Of a DNA stretch of 64,000 bases, positions 35,656 to 43,797 are shown one piece after another. The translations under genes were made by a program, and so were the position numbers. Location of the stretch: assembly GCA_000156115.1 (NCBI GenBank), contig DS995276.1:3814620-3878619 (forward strand). The letters are read 5' to 3'. This DNA comes from Rhodobacteraceae bacterium HTCC2083. Lineage in GTDB: Bacteria; Pseudomonadota; Alphaproteobacteria; Rhodobacterales; Rhodobacteraceae. Under the pieces are notes generated by a model. The model saw nothing but the letters and a program-made list of their open reading frames with translations. It made no database searches and had not been told where the DNA came from. Every line of letters starts with the position of its first letter. Within the stretch, counting starts at the first letter, position 1.

Positions 35656-36638
35656 AACGTTCCGCGTTCAATCACAGAGCATTCAAACAAATGCGCCTTT
35701 GGGGTGATGCTTTGATCCTCGACCAGTGCTGTCACTTGCTCAATCGAGGCGGCGATGATTTGCGAGAATGGGTTGTTGATTGTGGTGAGATTGATGTTCT
35801 CCCACTTCGCCATCGCTATATCATTGAGACCCAAAATCCCCACATCCTCTGGCACGCTCAGACCAGCCGTTTCCAACGACGAAATCGCCCCGATCGAAAG
35901 CACATCATCGCCGCAGAAATAAGCTTCTGCAAGCGGCGCTGTCAGCAGCTCTAGCATCTCTGCCCTACCCGCATCGAACGAATAGGCATCCGCGAAACTC
36001 ACGCGCGCGCTCACGCCTTTATGCGCCGCACATTCCAATAAAAAGCCCTTCTCACGATCAAGGGTCGAGGTCGCCTCCGCAGGGCCACCAAGGAAGCCAA
36101 CATCCGTGTAGCCATGCACAATCAACGTACGCGCAGCCATGCGGCCCGCTTCGATATTGTCGATCCCAAGCACATCTACGTCCGGCATTTCCGTGTGGCG
36201 CCCGAACGAATGCACCACAGGAATTCCTGCATCGCGAAATGACTTGGCAAATGCAGGTGGCAAGGTAGAGGAAGCAACGATCACACCATCCACAGAATAC
36301 TGGCGCAACATTCGGATCGACGCCTCTGGATCCGTTTCATCAGTAAGGTTCACCAGCAATGGGCGCAGGTCCCGCTCGTGCAGACCGCGCGTGAACATAT
36401 CAAAGACTTCGAGGAAAACAGGGTTGTGAAAGTTGTTCGAGATCAGCCCGATCATTTTCGTGCGCCCAGTAGTGAGTGACGACGCCAAAGCATTGGGACT
36501 ATAGCCAAGCTGATCCGCGGCTCTCATCACCTTTTTACGAGTTTTCTCAGAGACGGACGCGCCCTTGGTGAAGGTGCGCGACACGGCAGAGCGAGACACC
36601 TCTGCAAGTTCGGCCACATCTTTGAGTGTTACGGCCAT
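35643..36638 (-). CDS. LacI-family repressor of the inositol regulon
   Basis: 331 residues. The N-terminal helix-turn-helix and hinge read TLKDVAELAEVSRSAVSRTFT and LGYSPNALASSL; the rest is a periplasmic-binding-protein-like effector domain (about 62-330) with IDNIEAGRMAARTLI and YFCGDDVLSIGA. The CG-centred 16-bp palindrome found twice in the region is the expected kind of site. It is the last gene of the transporter operon, so it would regulate itself through 39919-39934. The effector is probably an inositol or an early intermediate. Confidence 0.9.
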   Translation of the reverse strand: MAVTLKDVAELAEVSRSAVSRTFTKGASVSEKTRKKVMRAADQLGYSPNALASSLTTGRTKMIGLISNNFHNPVFLEVFDMFTRGLHERDLRPLLVNLTDETDPEASIRMLRQYSVDGVIVASSTLPPAFAKSFRDAGIPVVHSFGRHTEMPDVDVLGIDNIEAGRMAARTLIVHGYTDVGFLGGPAEATSTLDREKGFLLECAAHKGVSARVSFADAYSFDAGRAEMLELLTAPLAEAYFCGDDVLSIGAISSLETAGLSVPEDVGILGLNDIAMAKWENINLTTINNPFSQIIAASIEQVTALVEDQSITPKAHLFECSVIERGTLKAR

Positions 36639-36641
36639 CGC

Positions 36642-36839
36642 TTAGTCGTCGCGCGCGGAGTAGTCGATCGTGGCAAAGCGCCAGCCGCAAATCGCCGCAA
36701 ACCCAAGGAAGATAATCGACCACATATAGGCCGCTTGGGAGAGCTCAAACAGGCCCCAAAGCGTCATCACCGCGACAACTGCGATGCGTATCCAGAGCGG
36801 TGCAAAGAACGGGTTTTCAAGATCGAGAAGCTTGCTCAC
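36642..36839 (-). CDS. Small two-helix membrane protein in the transporter operon
   Basis: 65 residues with two hydrophobic segments (about 14-33 and 37-54) and charged ends. The start overlaps the ATPase stop by four bases, strong evidence that it is translated. It lies between the ATPase and the LacI-type gene. I do not recognise a family. It may be an accessory subunit of the transporter, but nothing in the sequence shows how. Confidence 0.7.
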   Translation of the reverse strand: MSKLLDLENPFFAPLWIRIAVVAVMTLWGLFELSQAAYMWSIIFLGFAAICGWRFATIDYSARDD

Positions 36840-37615
36840 GCGACGCCCTCATACTCCGCACCCGTCTTGGCGCCAGTAATGTAGGACACTACGTCTTCAC
36901 CTGTGTAGTCGCCGCTTTTGATGTCTAAGTTGGCGCAGATGCGGCCACGGCGGAACACGACGATACGGTCTACGAGATCAAACACCTGGCGCATGTTGTG
37001 GCTGACCAAAATCAGCGGCTCCCCCGCCTCTTTCAGGGTGCGAATGATGTTTTCCACCTGCGCGGTTTCCTGCACACCTAGGGCCGCTGTCGGCTCATCC
37101 ATTATAGTAAGTCTACTCGCGAATGTCGCCGTGCGTGCGATGGCTACACATTGTCGTTGACCGCCAGACATGTTCTGGATGGTGTTTCGGATGTTGGGGA
37201 TTTTTACGCCCGTGCGCTCCAGACCTTCCATCGTGGCCTGCCGCATGGCTTTGTAATCCAAAAAGCGGAACGGACCCAGCCAATCGAATTTGGTTTTCTC
37301 ACGGCCCAAGAACAGATTATCCGGCACGTCCAGATCATCCGCGAGCGCCAACGTTTGGAAGACGGTTTCAATGCCAGCCTCACGCGCATCTAGCGGTCCA
37401 GCAAAGTGCACCTCGTCACCATAGAGCGAAACCTTGCCACTGGTGCGTTGCTCAACACCTGTGATCTGACGCACGAAGGTTGATTTGCCCGCACCGTTAT
37501 CACCCATGATAGCGACGTGTTCGCCCTTCTTCATCTCAAAGTTAGCATCAACCAGCGCGTGTACCCCGCCATAGTGCTTGGTCAGGTTTTCGGTCTTTAG
37601 AATGATATCGCTCAT
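36836..37615 (-). CDS. Sugar/polyol ABC transporter ATPase (single domain)
   Basis: 259 residues. Walker A GDNGAGKST, signature MSGGQRQCVAIART and Walker B LTIMDEPTAALG. It is half the length of RbsA/MglA, which have two ATPase domains; single-domain versions occur in fructose and inositol systems. In the signature loop Cys replaces the common Arg/Ala. It pairs with the RbsC-type permease 11 bases upstream and is expected to act as a homodimer. Confidence 0.92.
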   Translation of the reverse strand: MSDIILKTENLTKHYGGVHALVDANFEMKKGEHVAIMGDNGAGKSTFVRQITGVEQRTSGKVSLYGDEVHFAGPLDAREAGIETVFQTLALADDLDVPDNLFLGREKTKFDWLGPFRFLDYKAMRQATMEGLERTGVKIPNIRNTIQNMSGGQRQCVAIARTATFASRLTIMDEPTAALGVQETAQVENIIRTLKEAGEPLILVSHNMRQVFDLVDRIVVFRRGRICANLDIKSGDYTGEDVVSYITGAKTGAEYEGVA

Positions 37616-37626
37616 GGTAATGTCTC

Positions 37627-38700
37627 CTAAGCCCGATTTCGTTGTCTGTATTGATCAAATAGAATGGCGGCGATAATGATACTGCCCATGGCCATCAGTT
37701 GATAAGAACCGTCCAGCTTGATGTAGGTAAAGCCAGAACGAATGACGCCCAAAACCATCGCGCCCAGCACCGTGCCGATGATAGAACCGCGTCCACCTTG
37801 CAAACTAATGCCGCCGATCACGGCCATAGCAATCGCGAACAGCTCGTAGAACTCGCCCATGCCCGCCTGCGCGGTTTCACTTTTGGCTGCAAGGACGACA
37901 CCCGCGAAAGCCGCCAGCATCGAGGCGATCACGTAGACCGTCACCTTGTGGCGCTTTACGTTGATGCCAGACATCCGCGCAGCCTCCTCGTTGGAGCCGA
38001 TAGCATAGGTGTGTTTGCCGTAGACGGTGTAGCGCATGATCACGTGGAAAACGACTGCGAGTGACAAGAACCAGACCACGGGCATCATACCAGAGCCGAT
38101 GAATTTGAAGCTTTCCGTTGGGAAGGAAATCGGGTTGCCCCCAGACCACCACAGCGCGATGCCACGGCAGATCAGGAACATGCCCAATGTCGCAATAAAT
38201 GGTGGGATGCGCATGTAGGCGATGAACGTGCCGTTAATGGCTCCGATGCATGCGCCAAAGGCCAAACCGACAACGACCGGCACGATGACCGGCAAATCCA
38301 TGGCCCAAGGCCCGAACAGCGCTTTCGGGTTGGCAAAGCCGTTGACCAGTTCGGTTTGTCCAAAGCTCATCGCGATCATGGCGGTGGCCGCGACAAGCGG
38401 GCCGGAACTTAGGTCAATACCGGCGGTGATAATCACTTGGGTCACGCCCAAAGCAATGATGCCGATGATGGCGACCTGAAGGATGATAATTTTGAGACGC
38501 GCCTCATTGAAGATGCTGTCAAAACGGTCTCTGGTGTCGAACAGAAAACTTTGATCATTCATGTAGGGCAACACTTGGCCCAGCACCTCGAAGATCGCGA
38601 TAATAACGAACAGAGCGAAAAGGATGTTCAGCTCATTGGGCCAAGATCGTTTGGTTTTGTCGAACGTAAGTCCGCCAGTGCCGTGGCTGGTGTCTGTCAT
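37627..38700 (-). CDS. Sugar/polyol ABC transporter permease (RbsC-type)
   Basis: 357 residues from ATG 38700 (AGGGA nine bases upstream; an ATG nine bases earlier is too close to that site). It is a BPD_transp_2 permease with eight to ten membrane segments. The family pattern GVTQVIITAGIDLSSGPLVAATAMIA is followed by NGTFIAYMRIPPFIATLG and NEEAARMSGINVKRHKVTVY (coupling loop). It forms the channel for the binding protein at 38791-39729. A terminator-like hairpin separates them. Confidence 0.92.
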   Translation of the reverse strand: MTDTSHGTGGLTFDKTKRSWPNELNILFALFVIIAIFEVLGQVLPYMNDQSFLFDTRDRFDSIFNEARLKIIILQVAIIGIIALGVTQVIITAGIDLSSGPLVAATAMIAMSFGQTELVNGFANPKALFGPWAMDLPVIVPVVVGLAFGACIGAINGTFIAYMRIPPFIATLGMFLICRGIALWWSGGNPISFPTESFKFIGSGMMPVVWFLSLAVVFHVIMRYTVYGKHTYAIGSNEEAARMSGINVKRHKVTVYVIASMLAAFAGVVLAAKSETAQAGMGEFYELFAIAMAVIGGISLQGGRGSIIGTVLGAMVLGVIRSGFTYIKLDGSYQLMAMGSIIIAAILFDQYRQRNRA

Positions 38701-38750
38701 CGGTGCCATTCCCTATTCAGCGCCCGGTTCTCAGCGCTCTGTAAAAATTA

Positions 38751-38772
38751 GGGCGGCACATATGCGCCGCCC
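38751..38772 (-). terminator. Attenuating hairpin between binding protein and permease
   Basis: GGGCGGC (38751-38757) and GCCGCCC (38766-38772) form a 7-bp stem. Read on the minus strand it is followed by TAATTTTTA, a terminator-like tail. Readthrough would give permease and ATPase at a lower level than binding protein. Confidence 0.7.
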
Positions 38773-38790
38773 CATTTCGTTCAAATCGAC

Positions 38791-39729
38791 TTAGTTCTTG
38801 TCGAGGAAGTCACCCATGTTCGCAGGTGTCACCAGCTTGAACGGGATGTAGACTTTCTGGTCCACTTTTTCGCCAGCGATCAACCGCAGTGCCGCATCGA
38901 TAGAGCCTGTACCTTGACCAACGGAGTCTTGGAACACTGTGACGTCATAATCACCCGCCGCCATGGACAAAAGCGCGTCTTGGGATGCGTCAACACCACC
39001 AACCTGAACGTCAACCATATCCATGCCCGCCGCTTTCATCGCTTGGATCGCGCCGATTGCCATTTCGTCGTTGTTGGCAAGAACGAAGTCGAACGGCTCA
39101 CCAGAAGACATCCAGTTTGTCATCAAGTCTTGCGCTTCGTCGCGCGACCAATTCGCCGTTTGCTCGTCGATGATAGTCATGAAGTTACACATGTCCATGC
39201 CGATCACGTCATGTACGTCCTTGGAACGCTGAACAGCCGCTTGGTTGGAAAGTTGACCGTTCATGATGTAACCGGTAGCACCACCAGCTTTACCAGCTGC
39301 ACGCAAGTTTTTGCAGATTTCGAACGCGGACAATGTGCCAGACTCGATCTCGTTAGACGCAACAAACGCTTGTGTCGCTGGCAGTTCGTTGACGTTGTCA
39401 GGCTCACGGTTGACGTAGACTAGTGGCGTGTCGCCCGCGGCTGCGGAAACAGCTGCGCCTGCGGATGTGTCGACAATGTTCACGATGATCGCGTCAACGC
39501 CGGATGCGACGAAGTTTTTCACCTGGTCGATCTGCTTAGCAAGATCGTCTGTCGCGTCTTCCTGCTGGTATGTCAGCCCGTCGATTGTCGCTGCGTGCTC
39601 GACCATGCCGTTGCGCAGAACTGTCAGCCAGTTGTCGTCAAAACGTGAAAATGTTGCACCAATCTCTTGTGACATCGCGGATGTTCCCATCATCGCGACG
39701 AGACCCGTCGTAATCAGAATTTTCTTCAT
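38791..39729 (-). CDS. Periplasmic sugar/inositol-binding protein (RbsB-type)
   Basis: 312 residues from ATG 39729, with GGGAGG upstream. Signal peptide MKKILITTGLVAMMGTSAMS, then a type 1 periplasmic binding domain (Peripla_BP_4) with QIDQVKNFVASGVDAIIVNIVDTSA, PLVYVNREPDN and FDFVLANNDEMAIGAIQAM. It captures the transported polyol. Gene order and shared operator with iolD make myo-inositol or a derivative the likely ligand. It starts the transporter operon. Confidence 0.92.
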   Translation of the reverse strand: MKKILITTGLVAMMGTSAMSQEIGATFSRFDDNWLTVLRNGMVEHAATIDGLTYQQEDATDDLAKQIDQVKNFVASGVDAIIVNIVDTSAGAAVSAAAGDTPLVYVNREPDNVNELPATQAFVASNEIESGTLSAFEICKNLRAAGKAGGATGYIMNGQLSNQAAVQRSKDVHDVIGMDMCNFMTIIDEQTANWSRDEAQDLMTNWMSSGEPFDFVLANNDEMAIGAIQAMKAAGMDMVDVQVGGVDASQDALLSMAAGDYDVTVFQDSVGQGTGSIDAALRLIAGEKVDQKVYIPFKLVTPANMGDFLDKN

Positions 39730-39918
39730 TGTAGTCCTCCCAAAATGTGCCCGGCGCACGTTCATAAAACCGGGGCCTTTTTCGACAAAGGCGTATGTGT
39801 GCCCTGTCTGTGCGCCTCAATCGAAGGCACAAAAACGTCTAAAACACATCCAAGACGCACAGGCATCATCGCGCGAATGAATATGATTCGAGCTTCACTC
39901 TATCCCGATTCAGATTTT

Positions 39919-39934
39919 TTGCAACCGGTTGCAA
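39919..39934. promoter_or_regulatory. LacI-type operator between transporter operon and sulfatase
   Basis: The same perfect palindrome as at 32413-32428, TTGCAACCGGTTGCAA. It lies in the 342-base divergent gap 39730-40071, 190 bases before the binding-protein start and 138 bases before the sulfatase start, so it can serve both. The rest of the gap shows no gene. Confidence 0.85.
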
Positions 39935-40071
39935 TATTTATTTGATTAGACCAATGCACGCCCTGAAGCGACCCGTTTCAGGCAATTTCGAACGCGCAGT
40001 GCATCAACACTGCTTCAAATATCGTTCGGCTTGACGTAGAGACGAAGAAACGATCGAAGGCCGCACGCGAT

Positions 40072-41727
40072 ATGAACATCCTTTTTATTATGTATGATCA
40101 ACTTCGCTTTGATTATCTAAGCTGCGCGGGCCACCCGCATCTCCACACGCCAAATTTTGACCGCGTTGCTGCAATGGGCGTGCGTTTCACCAACGCTTAT
40201 GTGCAATCACCCGTCTGCGGTGGATCGCGCATGTGCTATTATACTGGGCGATATGCATCGAGCCACGGTGCACAGTGGAACGGCTTTCCTCTGCGCGTGG
40301 GTGAGCACACGATAGGCGATCATTTGCGCCGCGCAGGCATGGACAGTTGGCTTATCGGCAAGACCCACATGAAGGCCGACGCAGAAGGCATGGCGCGTCT
40401 TGGTCTGTCTGCGGACAGCGTGATCGGCGCGCGCCAAGCGGAATGCGGCTTTGACACATGGATCCGGGATGATGGGTTGTGGGGCCAAGGCCCTGACGGG
40501 TTCTATGACGAAAAACGCTCGCCCTATAATGAGTACCTTAAGGGCAAAGGCTATCCGTCCCAGAACCCATGGGCAGACTTCGCAAATGCAGGCATCGACG
40601 AGGACGGCGATCTGGCCTCCGGCTGGATGTTCAAGAATGCGGACAAAGCCGCCAACATTCGCGAGGACGATAGCGAAACGCCGTGGCTGACCACAAAAAC
40701 CATTGAATTCATGGATGAAAAGTTAGGCGACGGATCATCCCCTTGGATGGCCCACGTCAGCTTTATCAAACCGCATTGGCCCTACATCGTCCCCGCGCCC
40801 TATCATAATATGTATGGCGCAAATCATGTTCCTGCCCCGACGCGGCACGCAGTCGAACAAGACAATCCGCAGCCTGTGTTTGGCGCATATATGCAGAACA
40901 AAATCGCCACTGCCTTCCAACAGGAAGAGGTGCGCCAAAAGGTCATTCCCGCCTACATGGGTCTGATCAAACAGTGCGATGATCAACTTGGCCGCCTGCT
41001 TGACCACATGGAAGCGCAAAACACGTTGAAAGATACGATGATCGTTCTGACCTCTGATCATGGCGACTATCTTGGCGATCATTGGCTCGGGGAAAAGGAT
41101 TTGTTCCACGAGCAATCCGTCAAGGTTCCGATGATCATCTATGATCCACGCGCTGAGGCAGATGCGGCGCGCGGCACGGTGTGTGATGCATTGGTGGAAT
41201 CGATTGATCTGGCCCCGACCTTTGTTGAATTCGCGGGCGGTAAAGTGGCCGATCACATTCTGGAAGGGCGGTCTTTGACGCCTTGGCTGCACGGTGGAAC
41301 GCCCGATTGGCGGACGTTTGCGATTAGCGAATATGATTACTCCGCCACGCCGCAAGCCGTGAAACTGGGGTTAGAGCCTCGCGATGCGCGGCTGTTCATG
41401 GTTTTTGATGGCCGCTATAAATTGATGCACGCGGAGGGCGGTTTGCGCCCAATGTTGTTCGATCTGGAAACCGATCCAGACGAGTTTCACGACCTCGCCA
41501 AAGGCGATACGCATCAGGGCGAGATCAATCGGCTTTATGACCATTTGTTCACATGGGCGCGGCGCATGTCGCAGCGCGTGACCAAGTCGGAAGATGATAT
41601 CAAAGCGATGCGTGGCAAATCTCTGCGACGCGGTATTCTGCCGTTCATGGCCGATGGCAGCGAAGTTCCCGAAGAGCTTTCGCAATTCTATCGTGGCGAA
41701 GCGAAAGCGGACTTCACGAAAGACTGA
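40072..41727 (+). CDS. Sulfatase / phosphonate monoester hydrolase-like enzyme
   Basis: 551 residues of the alkaline phosphatase superfamily. The metal site starts with D9-Q10 (MYDQLRFDYLSC) and includes TSDHGDYLGDH near residue 325. The nucleophile loop is C49-G50-G51-S52-R53 followed by YYTGRY. Formylglycine enzymes normally have C-x-(P/A)-x-R; here the third position is Gly, so modification by the formylglycine-generating enzyme cannot be assumed. The large size and C-terminal extension match phosphonate monoester hydrolase and arylsulfatase relatives. No signal peptide, so it is cytoplasmic. The inositol operator in front implies a sulfated or phospho-inositol substrate. Confidence 0.88.
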   Translation: MNILFIMYDQLRFDYLSCAGHPHLHTPNFDRVAAMGVRFTNAYVQSPVCGGSRMCYYTGRYASSHGAQWNGFPLRVGEHTIGDHLRRAGMDSWLIGKTHMKADAEGMARLGLSADSVIGARQAECGFDTWIRDDGLWGQGPDGFYDEKRSPYNEYLKGKGYPSQNPWADFANAGIDEDGDLASGWMFKNADKAANIREDDSETPWLTTKTIEFMDEKLGDGSSPWMAHVSFIKPHWPYIVPAPYHNMYGANHVPAPTRHAVEQDNPQPVFGAYMQNKIATAFQQEEVRQKVIPAYMGLIKQCDDQLGRLLDHMEAQNTLKDTMIVLTSDHGDYLGDHWLGEKDLFHEQSVKVPMIIYDPRAEADAARGTVCDALVESIDLAPTFVEFAGGKVADHILEGRSLTPWLHGGTPDWRTFAISEYDYSATPQAVKLGLEPRDARLFMVFDGRYKLMHAEGGLRPMLFDLETDPDEFHDLAKGDTHQGEINRLYDHLFTWARRMSQRVTKSEDDIKAMRGKSLRRGILPFMADGSEVPEELSQFYRGEAKADFTKD

Positions 41728-43782
41728 CTAGCATTTTGGCACCAATGCCATCGCGCGGATGGGTGAGCCTGTGCCATTGTCGATCTTCAAAGGCGCCGCA
41801 ATCAAAATCGCGCCCTTAGGTGGAAGTTGATCGAGATTACAAAGGCTTGCGAGACCAAAGCAATTGTCGCGGTGCAGATAGTTATGCGCAGGATACGGCG
41901 GGCTAAATTTGCCAGCCATGCCCGCGTCCGTGCCAATGCACTGCGTGCCCCAACCCACGATGCCTTTGGAGAGCAGATAATCGATACACTCTGTCGTCGG
42001 TCCAGGGCTGTGGCTGCCGTCCTCATGTGGGTCAGGGTCTTCGTTTAAGAAAAGCACGGGATCATGGCTGCGCTTGTCCCAATCCGTGCGCATGACCACC
42101 CATTCGCCAGGATTGATCTCGCCGTACTTAACCTCCCACTCTTTGACCTGCTCCACAGTGAGCAGAAAATCATTATTCGCCTCAGATTGAGCCGAGCAAT
42201 CGATCACATTCACTGGGGCCATAATGCGCTGCATGTCCAACGTATCAGTAAAGCCGTCCGCGTGATCCTTGCCAGAAATCCAATGGTGCGGGGCGTCGAA
42301 ATGCGTGCCTGAATGTTCGCCCAATTTCATCCAGTTCCAAGCAAAAAACGGACCATCGGCATCGTACTCGCTGATCTTATGGATCTCTACCTGTGGCGTA
42401 TTCACCGCGAAATCTTCAGGCAAATGGATGATTGGTGTGTCGGGCCCAAGCTGTGCTGTGCAATCCACAATTCGAATATCACCGCTCAACAGCATCCCGC
42501 CCAGCGCGCCAAGCACATCACTTGAAGACATATCATTTTCCTTTTTGTGCGCGCCCTGCCCCGCAAATCGACGACGACGGCGGGCCATCACTTCATCCGT
42601 CAGATCGAACACATCATTGATGGTTTCTTTCAACGTCACATTGCCAGGCGACAGCCGCAGTAACTGCCCTCTGAAATCAACCGATAGCCCCTCGACACCC
42701 AGCGCACCGACCACTGCCGCCGCTTCTGCTTTGTCTGGAAAGCGCAGCATCACAGATCCACCACGCGTATCCACATCGCGCGGGGAATGCAGCGGCAGAT
42801 CCAGCGCATCGGCGCGTTTGATAATCAAATCAACAAGTTCACGGTTCCATGATGCAAGCTCCGCGTGATCCTGTCCCGCATGCCATTTCAGCGCAGGCAA
42901 AGACGATAGCGCGGCAACCGATCCGGGCGTACCGCTGTCAAAGCGGCGAATATCGGGTGCGTATTCGAATTTATCCAAGTCCCATGAGAACGGATTGTTT
43001 TGCGAGAACCATCCCCGCGCTTCTGGCTCCAATTCACGTGCAAGTGCTTTATCCACATAAAAAATTCCCGCGCCCGGTGTGCCGCACATCCATTTCAGAG
43101 ATGTTGAAAGTACAAAGTCCACTTTCGGTTCCATCGCATCGAACGGGATCAAGCCCGCCGCTTGCGTGATATCAATACCAATCATGCTGCCCATGTCGCG
43201 CCCATGCGCCACGAGCGGTTCCAGATCAATCCGCGCTGAGGCGGTCGATGTTACCCAAGTGAGCAAAGCCAACCCAACATCGCGGCCCCATTGCGCCATG
43301 AAATCATCTGGCTCAACCCAAGACGCGCCATCGCGTTTTGGTACCGTATCCAGCGTGAAGCCCATTTTTGGCGCAAGCCCCGCAAGCAAAAAATGCATCG
43401 AGGGGAAACAATCCTCCGCAACCAAAACCCGCTTGCCTCGCAATTGACCGTCTGGCAGCGCGCGCATGAGCTTGTGCATGCCATCCGTCACACTCTCGCA
43501 AGTCGTCATAGAGCCTTTGGGCACATTGATGATGCGGCGCCAGTAATCAATGAAGTCCTGCCGTTTCAGAAGAACATAGCCCCATTGCTTGTCGTCAGGA
43601 GCCGCCCAAATTTGCGCAAACTCAGCCGTTGCGGCGGCCAGCTCTTCTTCCTTACCGGGATACATCCCTATGGAATGATAGAGAAAATAACCTTCATGTT
43701 TGGAATTTCTCAGCATATCTTGGTGTCTCGCGAAATGGGTCTCAAACGAAAGAGGCCCCAGCACTGCCGGGGCCTGTCTCAT
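41728..43782 (-). CDS. Fusion of kynureninase-like PLP enzyme and cyclase-family hydrolase
   Basis: 684 residues if started at 43782; an ATG at 43716 is likely better because the first codons lie in a terminator-like hairpin. Residues 1-417 are a class V, kynureninase-like PLP domain: TTCESVTDGMHKLM, IGIDITQAAGLIPFDA and the PLP Lys in LSTSLKWMCGTPGAG. Residues 418-684 are a cyclase/kynurenine-formamidase-like domain with the metal motif LGEHSGTHFDAPHHW. At the join lies an ATG (42531) with AGGAAA before it, so the cyclase may also be made alone. N-formylkynurenine-like chemistry is plausible but unproven. Confidence 0.8.
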   Translation of the reverse strand: MRQAPAVLGPLSFETHFARHQDMLRNSKHEGYFLYHSIGMYPGKEEELAAATAEFAQIWAAPDDKQWGYVLLKRQDFIDYWRRIINVPKGSMTTCESVTDGMHKLMRALPDGQLRGKRVLVAEDCFPSMHFLLAGLAPKMGFTLDTVPKRDGASWVEPDDFMAQWGRDVGLALLTWVTSTASARIDLEPLVAHGRDMGSMIGIDITQAAGLIPFDAMEPKVDFVLSTSLKWMCGTPGAGIFYVDKALARELEPEARGWFSQNNPFSWDLDKFEYAPDIRRFDSGTPGSVAALSSLPALKWHAGQDHAELASWNRELVDLIIKRADALDLPLHSPRDVDTRGGSVMLRFPDKAEAAAVVGALGVEGLSVDFRGQLLRLSPGNVTLKETINDVFDLTDEVMARRRRRFAGQGAHKKENDMSSSDVLGALGGMLLSGDIRIVDCTAQLGPDTPIIHLPEDFAVNTPQVEIHKISEYDADGPFFAWNWMKLGEHSGTHFDAPHHWISGKDHADGFTDTLDMQRIMAPVNVIDCSAQSEANNDFLLTVEQVKEWEVKYGEINPGEWVVMRTDWDKRSHDPVLFLNEDPDPHEDGSHSPGPTTECIDYLLSKGIVGWGTQCIGTDAGMAGKFSPPYPAHNYLHRDNCFGLASLCNLDQLPPKGAILIAAPLKIDNGTGSPIRAMALVPKC
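43753..43775 (-). terminator. Hairpin between binding-protein gene and fusion gene
   Basis: AGGCCCC (43753-43759) and GGGGCCT (43769-43775) form a 7-bp stem. On the minus strand it is followed by CTTTCGTTT. It follows the binding-protein stop by about 22 bases, like the hairpins after the other two binding-protein genes, and overlaps the first candidate start of the fusion gene. Confidence 0.65.
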
Positions 43783-43797
43783 AAAGTGTAGGCGTGT

